In this document: piece after piece, positions 39,130 to 40,249 of the stretch
How the letters are laid out: each line of letters begins with the position of its first letter
Numbering within the stretch: position 1 is the first letter of the stretch
DNA from: Deltaproteobacteria bacterium
GTDB lineage: Bacteria > Desulfobacterota > Desulfomonilia > UBA1062
NCBI GenBank assembly: GCA_021372395.1
Contig: JAJFUP010000045.1
Location: 1 to 40,249 of the forward strand
Length of the DNA stretch: 40,249 bases
Direction: 5' to 3'
Made by a program: the position numbers and the translations under genes
Notes under the pieces: model-generated
Databases searched by the model: none
Told to the model about the DNA's origin: nothing
Seen by the model: the letters and a program-made list of their open reading frames with translations, nothing else

Positions 39130-40249
39130 GACAGAACACGATCTCCTGCATCCTTGTCCTGGCTGCTGTCCTGATGCCGGCCAGTCTTGTGAGCGCCATG
39201 AATTACGAGGCCCACCCGGGCCTCTACTCCTCGTACGAGTACTCCGACAATTACTTCGGCACCTCCCGTGACGAGAAGACCGACGGCTTCTTCGAGGTCG
39301 GCCCGAGCCTGGAACTCAGGGCCACGGCCCCCAATTTCACCGGGGATCTCACCGGACGCGTGGCCAGGAGCCTCCACAACAGGTATGACGAAGACGATTC
39401 CACCGAGGCGAGCGTTGCCTCCCATGCCACACTCTCAGAGCTGCACCAGACGTTCGGGCTTTCCTATGCGTATCTTCAGACGCGCAGGCGGGAGGCCCTG
39501 TCGGAGCCTGCGGGCCAGGTGAAAACACACACCGGGGCTGCAACCTATTCGAGGGCGCTCACGCCCGGGGCAACGCTGTCGCTGGGCTATGACATCACGG
39601 ATGAGTCAAGACAGGCCCCTTATGAGGACGAGACCTCCCAGGGGGGGAACATCGGGCTTACCTACCTGTTCACCCCGAGGAACACGATCGACCTCACCTG
39701 CAGCTACCGCGACCACGACTACGAGATCAGCCAGGACGTCAAGGAGACGGCAGCGGGCGTGTCATGGAGCCAGACCGCAACTGCCAGACTGCGGTACGGC
39801 CTCAGGTCCGCCTACACGCAGGAAGACCGGGGCGACCTCCCGGGCGAATACCGCTATGACCTGAGTGCCTTCGGGACCTACTCCGTGGCCCAGCACACGA
39901 GCGTAAGCGCATCAGGGGGCCAGAGCTGGCTGGTCATGGAGCACCAGGACCGCGAGACCATCTACACCACGAGTGCAACCCTGGAGTATGCCGTTGACCG
40001 GGACAGGCTCGCAATCAGCGTTTCCAAAGGGTACACGTCGGAATTCACCACCACCCGGTACGGCACCTACGATACGAGGACCGCAACGCTCACCCTGGAG
40101 AAAGGCCTCCTGGCGACGCTCACCGGCTCGACGGAGCTGAGCGTCGAGAAGCGCAAACCCACAACCGGAACCGGCGGAGAGGAGTACACGGACACGTCGA
40201 CACGGGCCTCCCTCGCGTGGGTACCGTGGGCACCCAGGGACTATGCCAC
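39126..40249 (+). CDS. outer-membrane beta-barrel protein, polysaccharide locus (partial)
   Basis: A reading frame open to the window end, 374 codons so far, starting at a GTG that overlaps the export-protein stop by four bases (GTGA). The first 24 residues form a signal peptide (M-R-Q-N-T-I, hydrophobic core, cleavage after L-V-S-A). The mature part shows many short alternating strands with aromatic ends, for example near Y-S-S-Y-E-Y-S-D-N-Y-F, L-S-L-G-Y-D-I and Y-G-L-R-S-A-Y. The Y-S-D-N motif after the signal peptide resembles the barrel family linked to exosortase/PEP-CTERM polysaccharide systems. It probably sits in the outer membrane and may assist export. The C-terminus is outside the window. 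The family name is tentative. Confidence 0.75.
   Translation, partial: MRQNTISCILVLAAVLMPASLVSAMNYEAHPGLYSSYEYSDNYFGTSRDEKTDGFFEVGPSLELRATAPNFTGDLTGRVARSLHNRYDEDDSTEASVASHATLSELHQTFGLSYAYLQTRRREALSEPAGQVKTHTGAATYSRALTPGATLSLGYDITDESRQAPYEDETSQGGNIGLTYLFTPRNTIDLTCSYRDHDYEISQDVKETAAGVSWSQTATARLRYGLRSAYTQEDRGDLPGEYRYDLSAFGTYSVAQHTSVSASGGQSWLVMEHQDRETIYTTSATLEYAVDRDRLAISVSKGYTSEFTTTRYGTYDTRTATLTLEKGLLATLTGSTELSVEKRKPTTGTGGEEYTDTSTRASLAWVPWAPRDYA

Overview
The window reads as a GC-rich (roughly 60 %) chromosomal segment of an anaerobic, flagellated Gram-negative bacterium. The best guess is the Desulfobacterota / former Deltaproteobacteria. The reasons are oxygen-sensitive 2-oxoacid:ferredoxin oxidoreductase genes beside NuoE/NuoF-like flavoprotein genes, a PflX-type radical SAM gene, three sigma-54 activators, a flagellar basal-body operon, and an outer-membrane polysaccharide-export gene. 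No rRNA, tRNA, CRISPR array, insertion sequence or prophage was recognised. The species is not determined.

Layout. (1) Positions 1-3291, plus strand: the tail of an unknown gene, a DUF47/PhoU-like protein, and an acyl-CoA-ligase-like gene overlapping a PflX radical SAM gene. (2) Positions 3334-17372, minus strand, read right to left: a Cys-rich zinc-ribbon-like protein, rluB, an IHF-beta-like gene, a sigma-54 response regulator, an envelope TPR protein, a second sigma-54 response regulator of FlgR/FlrC type, and then flgB-flgC-fliE-fliF-fliG-fliH-fliI-fliJ-motE with almost no spacing. A site that fully matches the sigma-54 consensus lies just before flgB. A near match that departs from consensus at position -12 precedes the TPR gene. 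(3) Positions 17739-20673, plus strand: an M50 site-2 protease, trpS, scpA and scpB. (4) Positions 20696-23698, minus strand: an EF-G-like GTPase, a small helical protein and a MogA/MoaB-type molybdopterin protein. Across a divergent promoter region is holB. (5) A minus-strand Smr-domain gene is preceded by a promoter, two stem-loops and a U9 terminator, which suggests an attenuator or a small RNA. (6) Positions 25947-33201, plus strand: a LysR regulator and a seven-gene operon with gamma, delta, alpha and beta 2-oxoacid:ferredoxin oxidoreductase subunits, followed by NuoE-like, NuoF-like and NuoG-N-terminus-like subunits. (7) ffh. (8) Positions 35135-40249, plus strand: a soluble GAF-PAS-PAS histidine kinase, its sigma-54 response regulator, an SLBB polysaccharide-export protein, and an outer-membrane beta-barrel gene cut by the window end. 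This looks like the start of an exopolysaccharide locus.

How it fits together. The most interesting unit is region 6. A CoA-dependent 2-oxoacid oxidoreductase, which normally reduces ferredoxin, is encoded in one tight operon with the diaphorase module of NADH dehydrogenases and bifurcating hydrogenases. No hydrogenase or formate dehydrogenase catalytic subunit is present. This predicts an NAD(H)-linked, perhaps electron-bifurcating or confurcating, 2-oxoacid oxidoreductase complex controlled by the adjacent LysR protein. A second theme is sigma-54 control: an IHF-like gene, three activators and the sigma-54 promoters tie flagellar assembly and polysaccharide export to the same regulatory machinery. 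A third is that several well-formed promoters place the predicted transcript start within about 0-13 bases of the start codon, so near-leaderless mRNAs may be common here.
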